Shown here: piece after piece, positions 43,251-52,578 of the stretch
Layout of the letters: each line of letters starts with the position of its first letter
Position numbering within the stretch: the first letter of the stretch is position 1
Assembly (NCBI GenBank): GCA_047971285.1
Contig: JBKDZO010000021.1
Location: 1-64,000, forward strand
Direction: 5' to 3'
DNA: 64,000 nt
Source of the DNA: Pseudactinotalea sp047971285
Lineage (GTDB): Bacteria > Actinomycetota > Actinomycetes > Actinomycetales > Beutenbergiaceae
Program-made: the position numbers and the translations under genes
Notes under the pieces: generated by a model
The model's database searches: none
Told to the model about the DNA's origin: nothing
The model's input: the letters and a program-made list of their open reading frames with translations, nothing else

Positions 43251-43303
43251 CGTGGCAGTTGCAGCATCGTTGCAGTCAAAGGTGTGCCAGCCAAAAGGGG
43301 GCC

Positions 43304-44297
43304 ATGGAATCCGGCGATACGAATACGCCTGAGGGTGCGAGTGGACGACAGCGGCGAAGGGGGTTGATCAGACGGCGCGCTGTTCCGATAGCAATCGCGA
43401 TGGTGGCGCTACTTGTTGTCGCAGCGGGAACATTCCTCAGCATTCGGTTCTTCGGAGCGAGTTCTTCGCAACAAACGCCGCAACCGGGCACATCGCCGAC
43501 AAACGCTCCCACCGCTAGTCAGGGTCCTAGCGACACAGGTACCACAGCCAATTCTGCGGCTAGTTCACCGGCACTGGTCAGCCGTTGATCCCAACGGCAG
43601 GAGAAGTTCGCTATACGATTGATTTGATGCCAGGACACCAGCTTGATTCCGCGGTCGGTTCAATCGACCTTGTCGCCTATCTCGTCAGCACACGGGGTAG
43701 CGAGAGGATTATGGCGGTGGGCGCTGATGGTGAGATCGTATGGCAACGTGACCTGGAAGGTTCGGCCCGTTTAGTCAGTGCGTTTGGCGACATTCTCGTT
43801 GTCGATATCTATAACAATCCAAAATACGAGGATTTTTGCGCTGGCTGCATTTTCGCTACAGGATGGTGAAGAGCTATGGGAATTCGATGCGGGAAGCGTG
43901 AATTTTGCATGTCGGAGCAACTTGTATACCGTGCGGGACAAGGGTCCGGGGGCAGACGGCGCCCACACGATCCAGAAAATCAACCCGGCGACGGGCGAAC
44001 CTGAAGCGGTCGCGCAATTTCACGGATTTCTGACACAGATGACGATCGAACCGACGCGATGGGAATGTGATCGCGAGGGCTTTCTGTTGCCTTACGTAAC
44101 ATGTATCACTGGATTGACATTATATGCAAGCCTTCGACCTTGACCTCAAAATGCTCACACCGGAGTTTGAGTTCGACGCCACAACTGAGGGGCTGTCCTA
44201 CAACGGCACCATTTGGCTCATCCAAGACAGCGACGGCTTGGTCGGCTACGACTCCGATTGCTCGAGCACGCAGGCGGTCCGCACACGATTCAGGTAA
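43304..44297 (+). pseudogene. Multiply frameshifted membrane-anchored PQQ-like propeller gene
   Basis: Frame one (from ATG 43304, AAAAGGGGG upstream) encodes a basic tail, one transmembrane helix (VPIAIAMVALLVVAAGTFLS) and a Ser/Thr/Pro linker, then stops at 43588. The sequence resumes in a second frame (VRYTIDLMPGHQLDSAVGSI; GADGEIVWQRDLEG), a third near 43840 (FSLQDGEELWEFDAGSVNFA) and a fourth near 44128 (FDLDLKMLTPEFEFDATTEG), ending at TAA 44295. Propeller-blade motifs (GEIVWQ, GEELWEF) recall the intact gene at 17879. Base composition is clearly lower in GC than the neighbours (one 60-base line is about 42%). At least three shifts argue for decay. Confidence 0.75.
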
Positions 44298-44618
44298 TCG
44301 GCTAGATAGATGTCCAGAGGCTGATGCTTGGCCCGGCAACTGTTGAATGTCGTGTTTGCGACACCGGTGTGAGGTCGGGTCCGTAGGTCGCGGCTCTGTG
44401 CGCTGGATCACACCCTCCTGGAATGGCGGAAATCTGCTGATGTGTGGATGAGCGACAGGCGTAGCCGCTGCCTAGGCCGCACGCTGCCGCATCTGCGAGG
44501 TCGTGGCACTTCTACGCCAACGGATAGTCCAACCATTGCAGTAGTGCAGGGCACAGGTCTACATTTCCGGCCGAAGGGAAATGAAGCCTGGGGGCTTGGC
44601 AAGTAGGGGAGTGTCGGG
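44298..44618. other. Gene-free gap between the pseudogene and the surface-protein gene
   Basis: About 320 bp with no convincing reading frame, RNA gene or clear repeat. It presumably holds the promoter of the large surface-protein gene; I could not assign -35/-10 elements with confidence. Confidence 0.5.
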
Positions 44619-47600
44619 GTGTTCGCGAGTGCACGGGAGTCCGCAAACAAGACTCATCGATATCTGTCATTGGCGGCGATCGTCGCCTTGGTGGGCACGT
44701 TGGTGCCAGCCATCACATTCTGGGACGTGGTCCAGGCGCCACCGGCGCAGGCCGTGACGATCGATGCCTCGGTGCAGGCTCAGATGGCCCGAGAGAGCGG
44801 ATATACCGCCGGCGGTACCGCCAACCCGTCCGCTGGCGACTGCGTCCGATACGGGATCGCGGCAGCATCGACATCGACCGGAGTCGCCGCCAACACCGGC
44901 GGCAGCAACGGCACCTCAGCCGCTGCCTACAGCGACGGGAACACCGCCTGGGTATCCGATGGCGCCACGCTCAATACCGCCTACTCTGCGCACGGCAACA
45001 ATTGCACCGGTGCAAGTACCGGTGGTGTCTCGCTCAACTCTCAGAGCGCGATCGGTTTCCGGCCCACCGGTGCGGACCAATTCAGCACTGGAACCATTTT
45101 CAACCTTGGCCGGATGGTGCACCGAAATCACCCGGTCAACACCACCAACTCCTGGTTCCAGGGAGATATGAACATCCGGTTCGATCCCGGTGACACCCCG
45201 GTCGACATGACCTTCCGGTGGCAGCTGCACGAAACACCGAACACACCCGGACCGGTCAACGACATCGTGACCTTTCTGAATGAGGAGACCGATGCCACCT
45301 TCGTGGCCGACGACGGCCTCACCTACACCATGGTGGTACGGGGATTCACCGCACCACAATCCGGTACCACCTGTGCCGCCACACTCACCTCTTTGACGGA
45401 CGCCGATATCCGGCACCAGTTCTCGACCGTCGAAGGCGCCGTCAACTACGGCTGCCTGTACGCCTCGATGGAACAGGTGCGCACCCTGACCATCGTGAAG
45501 GATGTCGCGGACCCATACGCTGCCGCACCCGCGACGGTATTCGACTTCACCTCCACCTCCAGCGTGGCCGGATCACACTGGGATGGTGCAGCGTTCTCGC
45601 TCGCAGATGCCGATTCGTACAGTCAGACGTTCACCACCGCAGAGACGATCCGGGTGAGCGAGGCGGACCAGGCCAGCCCGTGGACCCTGGATGGCGTCAG
45701 TTGTGTGCAAGGTGAGGACACCCCGATCCCCGACGTGGGCATCTCCGGAGGCCAGATCACCATCCCGGCCGGGCTGAGCACAGCCACCGCCGCCGACGCC
45801 GAGATCACCTGCACCTATACCAATGCCTACCAGCCACGGGCCACGCTGACCCTGGTCAAGGAGGTCAACTCCACCGGGCAACCGGCGCCGACTGCCAGCG
45901 CCTACGACTGGACCCTGTCAGCCTCCGGCAACAGCACCATCTCCGGCACCGGCCAAACCGGGCCGACCGATGCCACCGCAAACCCGGCGATCACCGACCA
46001 GAGCGTGATTGCCGGTAGCTACGCGCTCACCGAAACCGCCACCGGGACCAGCACATCCGGTTACGTGCAGGACGGCGACTGGGACTGCGTGGCCTCCGAT
46101 GACCAGCCGGTCAGCGTCACCGATGGCAACCGGGTGGATCTGGCTCACGGTGACGATGTCACGTGTACGGTGACCAACCGTTTCGTCACCGGGGCCCTGG
46201 AGATCACCAAGACCGTGGACACCACGCCGGACGGCGGGTACACCGCCGGCGACTCGGTGAGCTTCACCGCGCAGTACGCCTGCACCCCAGGTGGCACCGG
46301 CGTCGTGACCGTCAACCCGGATGACACGAACGGTCAGCCCGGGGCTGTCGTGATCGTGCCGGATCTGCCCTCCGGAGCACAGTGCACCGTCACCGAACTC
46401 AGCCCGCCAACCGGGACCTCCGACAACCTGACGAATGCCTCCTGGACCTGGAACCCGCCCACCGAGCCGGCGCAGGTCCAGATCCCGGCCGACGGCGCGG
46501 TGCGGGTCAACATCGGCAATACCGCCACGCAGGACACAGCCGCCCTGATGATCAGCAAGACCGTCGAACCCCGGGAAGGTACCCCCGCTGCCGGATACAC
46601 CGGTGGAACCTCCCGTCCGTTCACCGTCGATTACAGCTGCACCATCGACGGCGAGGTCGTGGCCAGCGGCAGCGTTGACATCTCCACCGGTGGCCCGGCA
46701 ACGATCCCGGATGTTCCGGTCACCGCGGTGTGCACCATCACCGACGAAGTCCTGAGCGAGCGCACGGGTGACTTCGCCGACGTCTCCTACGCCTGGGACG
46801 GATTTAGCAGCGAACCGGTGACCGTCACTGCCGCAGGGGGGCAGTTGGACGTCACCAACCACTTCCAACGCGCGACCGCTGAGCTCACCCTGGCCAAGGT
46901 CGTGACCGGTGACGGCTACGCCGCCTCTGCCGCCGACTTCACCATCGGCTACGACTGTGGCGACGTGGCAGGAACGGTCGACCTGGCCGACGGCGGTAGC
47001 CAAACCGTGGCCGTCCCGGCAGGGGTGGAGTGCACCGTCGTGGAGGATCCGCTGCCGGCTGCCGACCTGCTGCTGCCCGGATACGTGTGGGACTCTCCGA
47101 GCTACGCCGGCCTGACCAACGGCTCGGTCTCGGTACCGGTCGGGGCCGACGCCACCGTCACGGTGACCAATGCCAACCGGATCGGTTTCGGTCAGCTGCA
47201 GCTGACCAAGGCCATCGCGCACTTTGCAGATCAGGTCAGCAATGGTGCAGACCTGTTCACGATCACCGTCTCCTGTGACGCCCCAGCGCAAGGCGAGACC
47301 GCCGACTACACCGGCACATTCTCCTTCGACTGGCCCGACCCGGGCGTGCAGCAGACGCCGTACCTACCGACCGGCGCCTCCTGCGTCGTGACCGAAACCG
47401 CCCTGCCGACCGGAAACGCGAACCTGCCGCCCACCTCCTACCAGTGGAGCGAGGCGCCATCCGCGCAGAACGCGACCATTCCGGCGTCCACCACGCCCAC
47501 CACGATCACCGTCACCAACGACATCACCCGCGTCTACGCCCCGTTCTCGATCACCAAGGACGTGGTAAACAACACCGACGCCACCTCCCCAGCGTTCAAC

Positions 47601-50600
47601 GGCACCTTCGAATGCAGCTACGGCGGCGTGACCGGTGTGTCCGGGACCTGGACCGCACCGGCGGCGGGGGGTGCCGCGACCCTGACGGTGGCAGGGGCTT
47701 CCGCCGGGTCGGTGGATGTGCTGGAGGGATCCAGCTGTACGGTCACCGAAACCGATCCGGCAAATCCGGTTGATCCGCCAGACCCGTCCTATACCTGGGC
47801 GCAGGACATTCCTGGCGCGATCACGGTGCCCCAGGCCGGGGCGACCGCCACGGTGCGGAACACGCTGAACCGGGCCACCGGTTCGGTCAATATCAGCAAG
47901 TCCGTCACCGGGGGTGAGGCAGGTACCGCATTCATCGATGAAGACTTCACCTTCAGCTACACCTGCACACCGGTATCCGGCCCGGAAATCTCCGGCAGCA
48001 TCGGTGTCTCGGCTGGGGGAGTCGGCGGGATTCCACAAGTGATTCCGGGTGGCTCCAGCTGCGTGGTCAGCGAGAGCGCCACCGCTGCCGCGATCAACCC
48101 TTACACCTGGGACGGCGTGACGATGGACGTGGCCGGGGCGGACCAGTCCTCCTCCAGCAGCATCACATTCACCACTCCGGCCAACGGTGACCCGGTCACG
48201 GTGGCGGTGACCAACACGATCAGCCGCAAGCAGGTCCAGGTCAGCGTCGTCAAGGTGGTCGATGATCCGGACGGCGGTTTCACCGGCGGCAGTGATGCGA
48301 TCTTCCCCGTCACGCTGACCTGTGATGGCCGCAATCTCGGCGAGCAGTTCGTGGCCGACGGTGGCTCAGCGAGCTGGGATGTGGACCTGGGGGCTACCTG
48401 CCTGGCCACCGAGGCCCAGATCGCCGGTGGGCTGCTGGATAGCTCCTTCGGCTGGAACGAACCGGCGGTGACACCCACCAGTATCGATGTGACCGGCGTT
48501 GACGGCAGCTACACGATGGAGATCACCAACACCATCCACCGGGTCTACGGTGCGGTATCCCTGGTGAAGATCTTCGACGATGGTGGCTACCCGGATGTGG
48601 TCGCGACCGCCACCAGCTACGGCGGTACCTGGTCGTGCAGCTACGGCACCGGCGCTACCGCCGTCGAGGTCGGTGGTGACTGGACCGGGACCGGTTCGGC
48701 CACCGGAGACAGCGCGACCCTCAGCGGCGACGACCCGGCCCAGGTGCTGCTGGGGAGTAGCTGTACCGCGACAGAGAATGATCCGGCCGCACCTAGCAGT
48801 GACCCGTCCTACGCCTGGCTGCCGGTGGCCATCACTGGAATCGACTCGGTCTCATCCGATGTGACACAGAACGTGGTGTCGGTCCAGAACACCCTGACGC
48901 GCAATACCGGGTCGATCGCGGTCACCAAGGACATCTACGGTGACTCATCCGGCTACGCACCGGCCGCCGACTTCGAGGGATTCGAGATCGGTGTGATCTG
49001 CCGGTTCGGCGACCAGCAGATGACCGACACGGCCCTGGTACTGCCCAGTGCTGACGCCGTGACCCTGATCAGTGGTGTACCCGCCGGATGGGCCTGCCAG
49101 GTCAATGAGGCCGTACCCACTGGCCAGTTGGCCGATGCCTCCTACACCTGGCAATCCCCGGATTACGACCCGGCAGCCCCGGTGACGGTGGTCGCCGGAC
49201 AGACCCACACCGTGACGGTGACCAACTCGATTGAGCGGGTATTCGGCACGATCACCATCGCGAAAGTCTTCGCCGACGACGTCCCGGACGGCGTCATCGA
49301 TGACGATGCCGAGTTCTCCGGCAGCTACACCTGCGTGTACAACGAAGGCGAGGCCGGCGAAGCCAGCTACTCCGGCACCTGGACGGTCACCGGTGAGGGT
49401 GGTGCAAGCCTGACCGGCCAAACCCAAATACCACTGACCGCACGGTGCCAGGTGACCGAAGACAGCCCCGACCCGGCCGATCTGAGGGATATCTCCTGGG
49501 CCTGGGCCACCCCCGTGCTCAGTGGCCCGGCCGAGGTCACATCGGCCGAGACGCCGGCAATGCTGAGTGTGACCAACAGTGTCGAACGGGTCTGGGCCGG
49601 CCTGAGCATCACCAAGCACTACACCGGCGTCGGCGGGGCCTTCGCCGATACCGCGACGGTCGGCGGCACGTGGGAATGCAGCGACGACGGTGCTGCGTTG
49701 GCTTCCGGGCGGTGGGAGTTGCCGGCTTCGGGCGGCACCGTCGTCGTGGCTGCCGTCGCGGACCAGGTGATTCCGGCAGGCGCGACCTGTGTGGTTGCCG
49801 AGGACACCCTGGATGACTCCATGCTCACCGACGCCTCCTATGCCTGGAACGAACCGGTCTTCCAGCCGGCGACCGCGTCGGTTCGGCCGACAGCCAACCA
49901 GGTCGGTGAGGTCACGGTGACCAACTCCACCGAACGGGTGTTCACCGGATTCGCGATCACCAAGAGCTTCACCGCGACTGCTCCGGCCACCGATGCTCAC
50001 ATTGATCCCGGAATGCAGTTCTCGGGCGAGTACTCCTGTCAGTACGGCACCGATGATCCGGTGACCGGCAGCTGGGGCCCCATCGGCGGCGGTGAGACCT
50101 TCGTCGTCTCCGGCATTCTGGCTGGTTCGCAGTGCCAGGTCATCAGCGAAACCCGCCCGGACGACCCGGTGATCGGGGATCCGTCGATCAGCTGGCTGCC
50201 GGTTGACCTGGGACAGCCGTTGACGACCCCGGCCGCGGACGGCGAACTACCGCAGATCACGGTGCGGAACATCATCACCCGGTCGGTGGGATCGTTCAGC
50301 GTCAGCAAGATCGTGACCGGGGCCACCTCCGGCCAGGTACCGGGTTCGCAATACCAGTTCGCCTGGCAGTGCACGGCGCCGAACGGGGATCAGTTTCCCG
50401 GAACCGAGCCCGGACGGTTCGTTCTGACTGACGGGCAGAGCCTGCAGGCGGTGTCCAGCCATATCCCAGTGGGATCCAGCTGTACCGTCACCGAGTTGGA
50501 CCCGCCGTTGCGCACCCACCCGTCCTATACCTGGGCGACCACCATGTCAGTGGTGGGGGCCAGTGGCACCGTGGCCGGATCGAGCATTACGTTCACCGTT

Positions 50601-51227
50601 CCTGCCGATGGTGTGGTGGCGGTCTCCGCCGAGAACAGCCTGACCCGTGAGCCGGGCAGCTACTCGGTGGCCAAGACCAGTGACCCTGCGACCGGTAGCC
50701 CGGTTGAGCCCGGCGACACCATCAGCTACACCGTTGCCATCACTGCGGGGGAAGCTGGTTTCGTCGATGATGTGGTGGTCACCGATGACATGAGCCAAGT
50801 GCTGCAATACGCCGACCTGGACGGAGCTTCGGTGATCGCCTCGAAGGGAACGGTGACCCTCGACGAAACCGACCTGGTCTGGGAGGTCGGCCGGGTGGAA
50901 GCCGGGACCCCGCTGACACTCACCTATCAGGTTCGGGTCCGGCAGGATGCGTTCGGGGTCACGATCCGCAACGCCGTCACTGTGGATGGCGAATTGCCGC
51001 CGACCGAATGCGAACCGTGCACCACCAGCCATCCCACGACGCCGACGCCGCCGCTGGTAGGGCCACCCCCCAGCGTGACGACTCCACCAGCCGGTGCTTT
51101 GCCACCCAGCGCCAGGATGCCGCAGACCGGCATTGGGTTGGGATCGGGCCTGGCCTGGACAGCAGGTCTGCTGCTGTTGGGATCCGTACTGGTGATCGTC
51201 CGCCGCCGCCGGAACCGGTCGGTGTAA
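44619..51227 (+). CDS. Giant repetitive sortase-anchored surface protein (DUF5979-type repeats)
   Basis: A 2202-residue secreted protein. The signal peptide probably ends at Ala45 (APPAQA). Residues 46-285 form a globular domain resembling choice-of-anchor modules (FNLGRMVHRNHPVNTTNSWF). From about 287 to 2010 there are 15 tandem beta-sandwich repeats of roughly 105-125 residues, each starting with a pattern like SITKDV/SVVKVV and ending in CTVTE...VTNxxxR, the DUF5979 style. A DUF11-like domain follows (KTSDPATGSPVEPGDTISYT), then a Pro-rich spacer, the sortase-type motif MPQTG (Met2167), a hydrophobic helix and RRRRNR. GTG start. Likely a fibrillar adhesin; no sortase gene is in this window. 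Confidence 0.88.
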   Translation: MFASARESANKTHRYLSLAAIVALVGTLVPAITFWDVVQAPPAQAVTIDASVQAQMARESGYTAGGTANPSAGDCVRYGIAAASTSTGVAANTGGSNGTSAAAYSDGNTAWVSDGATLNTAYSAHGNNCTGASTGGVSLNSQSAIGFRPTGADQFSTGTIFNLGRMVHRNHPVNTTNSWFQGDMNIRFDPGDTPVDMTFRWQLHETPNTPGPVNDIVTFLNEETDATFVADDGLTYTMVVRGFTAPQSGTTCAATLTSLTDADIRHQFSTVEGAVNYGCLYASMEQVRTLTIVKDVADPYAAAPATVFDFTSTSSVAGSHWDGAAFSLADADSYSQTFTTAETIRVSEADQASPWTLDGVSCVQGEDTPIPDVGISGGQITIPAGLSTATAADAEITCTYTNAYQPRATLTLVKEVNSTGQPAPTASAYDWTLSASGNSTISGTGQTGPTDATANPAITDQSVIAGSYALTETATGTSTSGYVQDGDWDCVASDDQPVSVTDGNRVDLAHGDDVTCTVTNRFVTGALEITKTVDTTPDGGYTAGDSVSFTAQYACTPGGTGVVTVNPDDTNGQPGAVVIVPDLPSGAQCTVTELSPPTGTSDNLTNASWTWNPPTEPAQVQIPADGAVRVNIGNTATQDTAALMISKTVEPREGTPAAGYTGGTSRPFTVDYSCTIDGEVVASGSVDISTGGPATIPDVPVTAVCTITDEVLSERTGDFADVSYAWDGFSSEPVTVTAAGGQLDVTNHFQRATAELTLAKVVTGDGYAASAADFTIGYDCGDVAGTVDLADGGSQTVAVPAGVECTVVEDPLPAADLLLPGYVWDSPSYAGLTNGSVSVPVGADATVTVTNANRIGFGQLQLTKAIAHFADQVSNGADLFTITVSCDAPAQGETADYTGTFSFDWPDPGVQQTPYLPTGASCVVTETALPTGNANLPPTSYQWSEAPSAQNATIPASTTPTTITVTNDITRVYAPFSITKDVVNNTDATSPAFNGTFECSYGGVTGVSGTWTAPAAGGAATLTVAGASAGSVDVLEGSSCTVTETDPANPVDPPDPSYTWAQDIPGAITVPQAGATATVRNTLNRATGSVNISKSVTGGEAGTAFIDEDFTFSYTCTPVSGPEISGSIGVSAGGVGGIPQVIPGGSSCVVSESATAAAINPYTWDGVTMDVAGADQSSSSSITFTTPANGDPVTVAVTNTISRKQVQVSVVKVVDDPDGGFTGGSDAIFPVTLTCDGRNLGEQFVADGGSASWDVDLGATCLATEAQIAGGLLDSSFGWNEPAVTPTSIDVTGVDGSYTMEITNTIHRVYGAVSLVKIFDDGGYPDVVATATSYGGTWSCSYGTGATAVEVGGDWTGTGSATGDSATLSGDDPAQVLLGSSCTATENDPAAPSSDPSYAWLPVAITGIDSVSSDVTQNVVSVQNTLTRNTGSIAVTKDIYGDSSGYAPAADFEGFEIGVICRFGDQQMTDTALVLPSADAVTLISGVPAGWACQVNEAVPTGQLADASYTWQSPDYDPAAPVTVVAGQTHTVTVTNSIERVFGTITIAKVFADDVPDGVIDDDAEFSGSYTCVYNEGEAGEASYSGTWTVTGEGGASLTGQTQIPLTARCQVTEDSPDPADLRDISWAWATPVLSGPAEVTSAETPAMLSVTNSVERVWAGLSITKHYTGVGGAFADTATVGGTWECSDDGAALASGRWELPASGGTVVVAAVADQVIPAGATCVVAEDTLDDSMLTDASYAWNEPVFQPATASVRPTANQVGEVTVTNSTERVFTGFAITKSFTATAPATDAHIDPGMQFSGEYSCQYGTDDPVTGSWGPIGGGETFVVSGILAGSQCQVISETRPDDPVIGDPSISWLPVDLGQPLTTPAADGELPQITVRNIITRSVGSFSVSKIVTGATSGQVPGSQYQFAWQCTAPNGDQFPGTEPGRFVLTDGQSLQAVSSHIPVGSSCTVTELDPPLRTHPSYTWATTMSVVGASGTVAGSSITFTVPADGVVAVSAENSLTREPGSYSVAKTSDPATGSPVEPGDTISYTVAITAGEAGFVDDVVVTDDMSQVLQYADLDGASVIASKGTVTLDETDLVWEVGRVEAGTPLTLTYQVRVRQDAFGVTIRNAVTVDGELPPTECEPCTTSHPTTPTPPLVGPPPSVTTPPAGALPPSARMPQTGIGLGSGLAWTAGLLLLGSVLVIVRRRRNRSV

Positions 51228-51316
51228 CTGCTGGGAGCAGCTAGGTGGCCGGCCTTGGCTGGGTGGGTGCGGCAACCTACGCTGGCACCACAGGAACCGA
51301 GATGAGGGAGTACCCG

Positions 51317-51757
51317 ATGAGCATTGCCGTCCGTACCGCCACCACCACCTGGACCGGTCCGCTGGCTTCCGGCACCGGCACCGTGAGCGCCACCAGCAGC
51401 GGTGTCCTCGATGGTCAGCAAGTCACCTGGGCAGCGCGTAGCCAGGCTCCAGGTGGCAAGACCAGCCCCGAGGAACTGATCGCGGCAGCCCACGCGTCGT
51501 GCTTCTGTATGGCACTGTCTGCCGCTCTCGGCGATAACGGCACCCCGCCGCAAGAACTGCGGGTGAGTGCTGCCGTCACCTTGGACGAAGTGGACGGCGC
51601 GCCCACCATCACCGGTTCAGCACTGACCGTGGCTGGTCGAGTCGACGGGATCGATGCCGACACCTTCGCATCGCTGGTGGACGGCGCTGCTTCCGGCTGC
51701 CCGGTCTCGCGGCTCTACGCAGGAGCCGAGATCACTGTGGACGCGACCCTGGAATAA
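51317..51757 (+). CDS. OsmC/Ohr-family peroxiredoxin
   Basis: A 146-residue OsmC-type protein that detoxifies organic peroxides. The family cysteines are in AAAHASCFCMALSAAL and DGAASGCPVSRLYAGAEI, and KTSPEELIAAAHASCF is the conserved helix. The ATG at 51317 is preferred over one at 51302 because AGGGAG lies six bases upstream and the protein then begins MSIAVRTATTTW. It is a stand-alone gene. Confidence 0.9.
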   Translation: MSIAVRTATTTWTGPLASGTGTVSATSSGVLDGQQVTWAARSQAPGGKTSPEELIAAAHASCFCMALSAALGDNGTPPQELRVSAAVTLDEVDGAPTITGSALTVAGRVDGIDADTFASLVDGAASGCPVSRLYAGAEITVDATLE

Positions 51758-51762
51758 CGGTC

Positions 51763-52482
51763 TCAGCGCTTGCTCTGGTACCAGGCGCGGGAACCGGGTG
51801 CCAAGAGCAGGCCCACCGATAGGCCGACCCAGATCAGGCCCACCAAGCTGGTGGCTTCGCCGCCGATGATGCTGAGAATTCCGGCGATGCCACAGAGCCC
51901 GCCGACGACCGCTAGCCCGATGACCGCCCAGAACTTGCCGGTCAAGGCAAATATGCCGAAGACGCCAACCACGACACCGATGATCATCATGACGACGCCG
52001 AGCCCGATGACGAAGCCGATCTGGGACGCGGGGATGCCCGCGTCGGTGAGCGCGCCCGGGACCGAGCCGACGATCAGCATAAGTATGCCGAGAAGGAGCA
52101 TGAGAGATGCTCCGACGATCGCCAGTATCGCGCCACCGGTGACGGTGCCGGGGCGTCGAGTTGGCGCGCCCCAAGGTGCAGGTGCACCGTACCCGCCTTG
52201 CGCACCATATCCCGGTGCCATGGGCGTCGCGCTAGCGCCGAGGTTGGGTGGTCCGCCGGTGCCGTACGCCGGAGCGGCGCTCGGTGGGGTTGGTCCACCG
52301 TAGCTGGGTGGTCCGCCGGTGCCATAGGTCGGCGGTGGCGGTGGTGCTGCCGGGCCGCCGGTGCCATAGGCCGGCGGTGGTGCTGCCGGGCCGGGGGGGC
52401 CGCCCGCGGGTGACTGGGCGGGGCCGACTGGTGAGTCTGTACTGGGCGGCTGGTCGGGGCTGGGTGGCTGGCCGTAGCTCAT
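51763..52482 (-). CDS. Membrane protein with Pro/Gly-rich N-terminal repeats
   Basis: A 239-residue protein. The first 110 residues are low-complexity, with repeats of the type PPxYGTGGP (PPAYGTGGPAAPPPPPTYGT). Four hydrophobic helices follow (AILAIVGASLMLLLGILMLI and others). Such proline-rich tails with DUF4190-like membrane domains are common in actinobacteria and often of unknown function. The ATG at 52482 with GAGGATCT upstream is chosen. The repeat DNA is imperfect and may vary in length. Confidence 0.7.
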   Translation of the reverse strand: MSYGQPPSPDQPPSTDSPVGPAQSPAGGPPGPAAPPPAYGTGGPAAPPPPPTYGTGGPPSYGGPTPPSAAPAYGTGGPPNLGASATPMAPGYGAQGGYGAPAPWGAPTRRPGTVTGGAILAIVGASLMLLLGILMLIVGSVPGALTDAGIPASQIGFVIGLGVVMMIIGVVVGVFGIFALTGKFWAVIGLAVVGGLCGIAGILSIIGGEATSLVGLIWVGLSVGLLLAPGSRAWYQSKR

Positions 52483-52578
52483 GTGAGATCCTCTGTATCG
52501 GTACACCCACACTAACCACTTGGGGACTGCGGCACGGAAGCGCCGGGGGAGGCTGCGGTATCCGGCTACGGTGATCCC

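Noticed and set aside
45918..47291. 457-residue minus-strand frame inside the giant surface-protein gene
   Set aside because: Antisense shadow of repetitive GC-rich sequence; rich in Gly/Asp/Arg with no fold signature.
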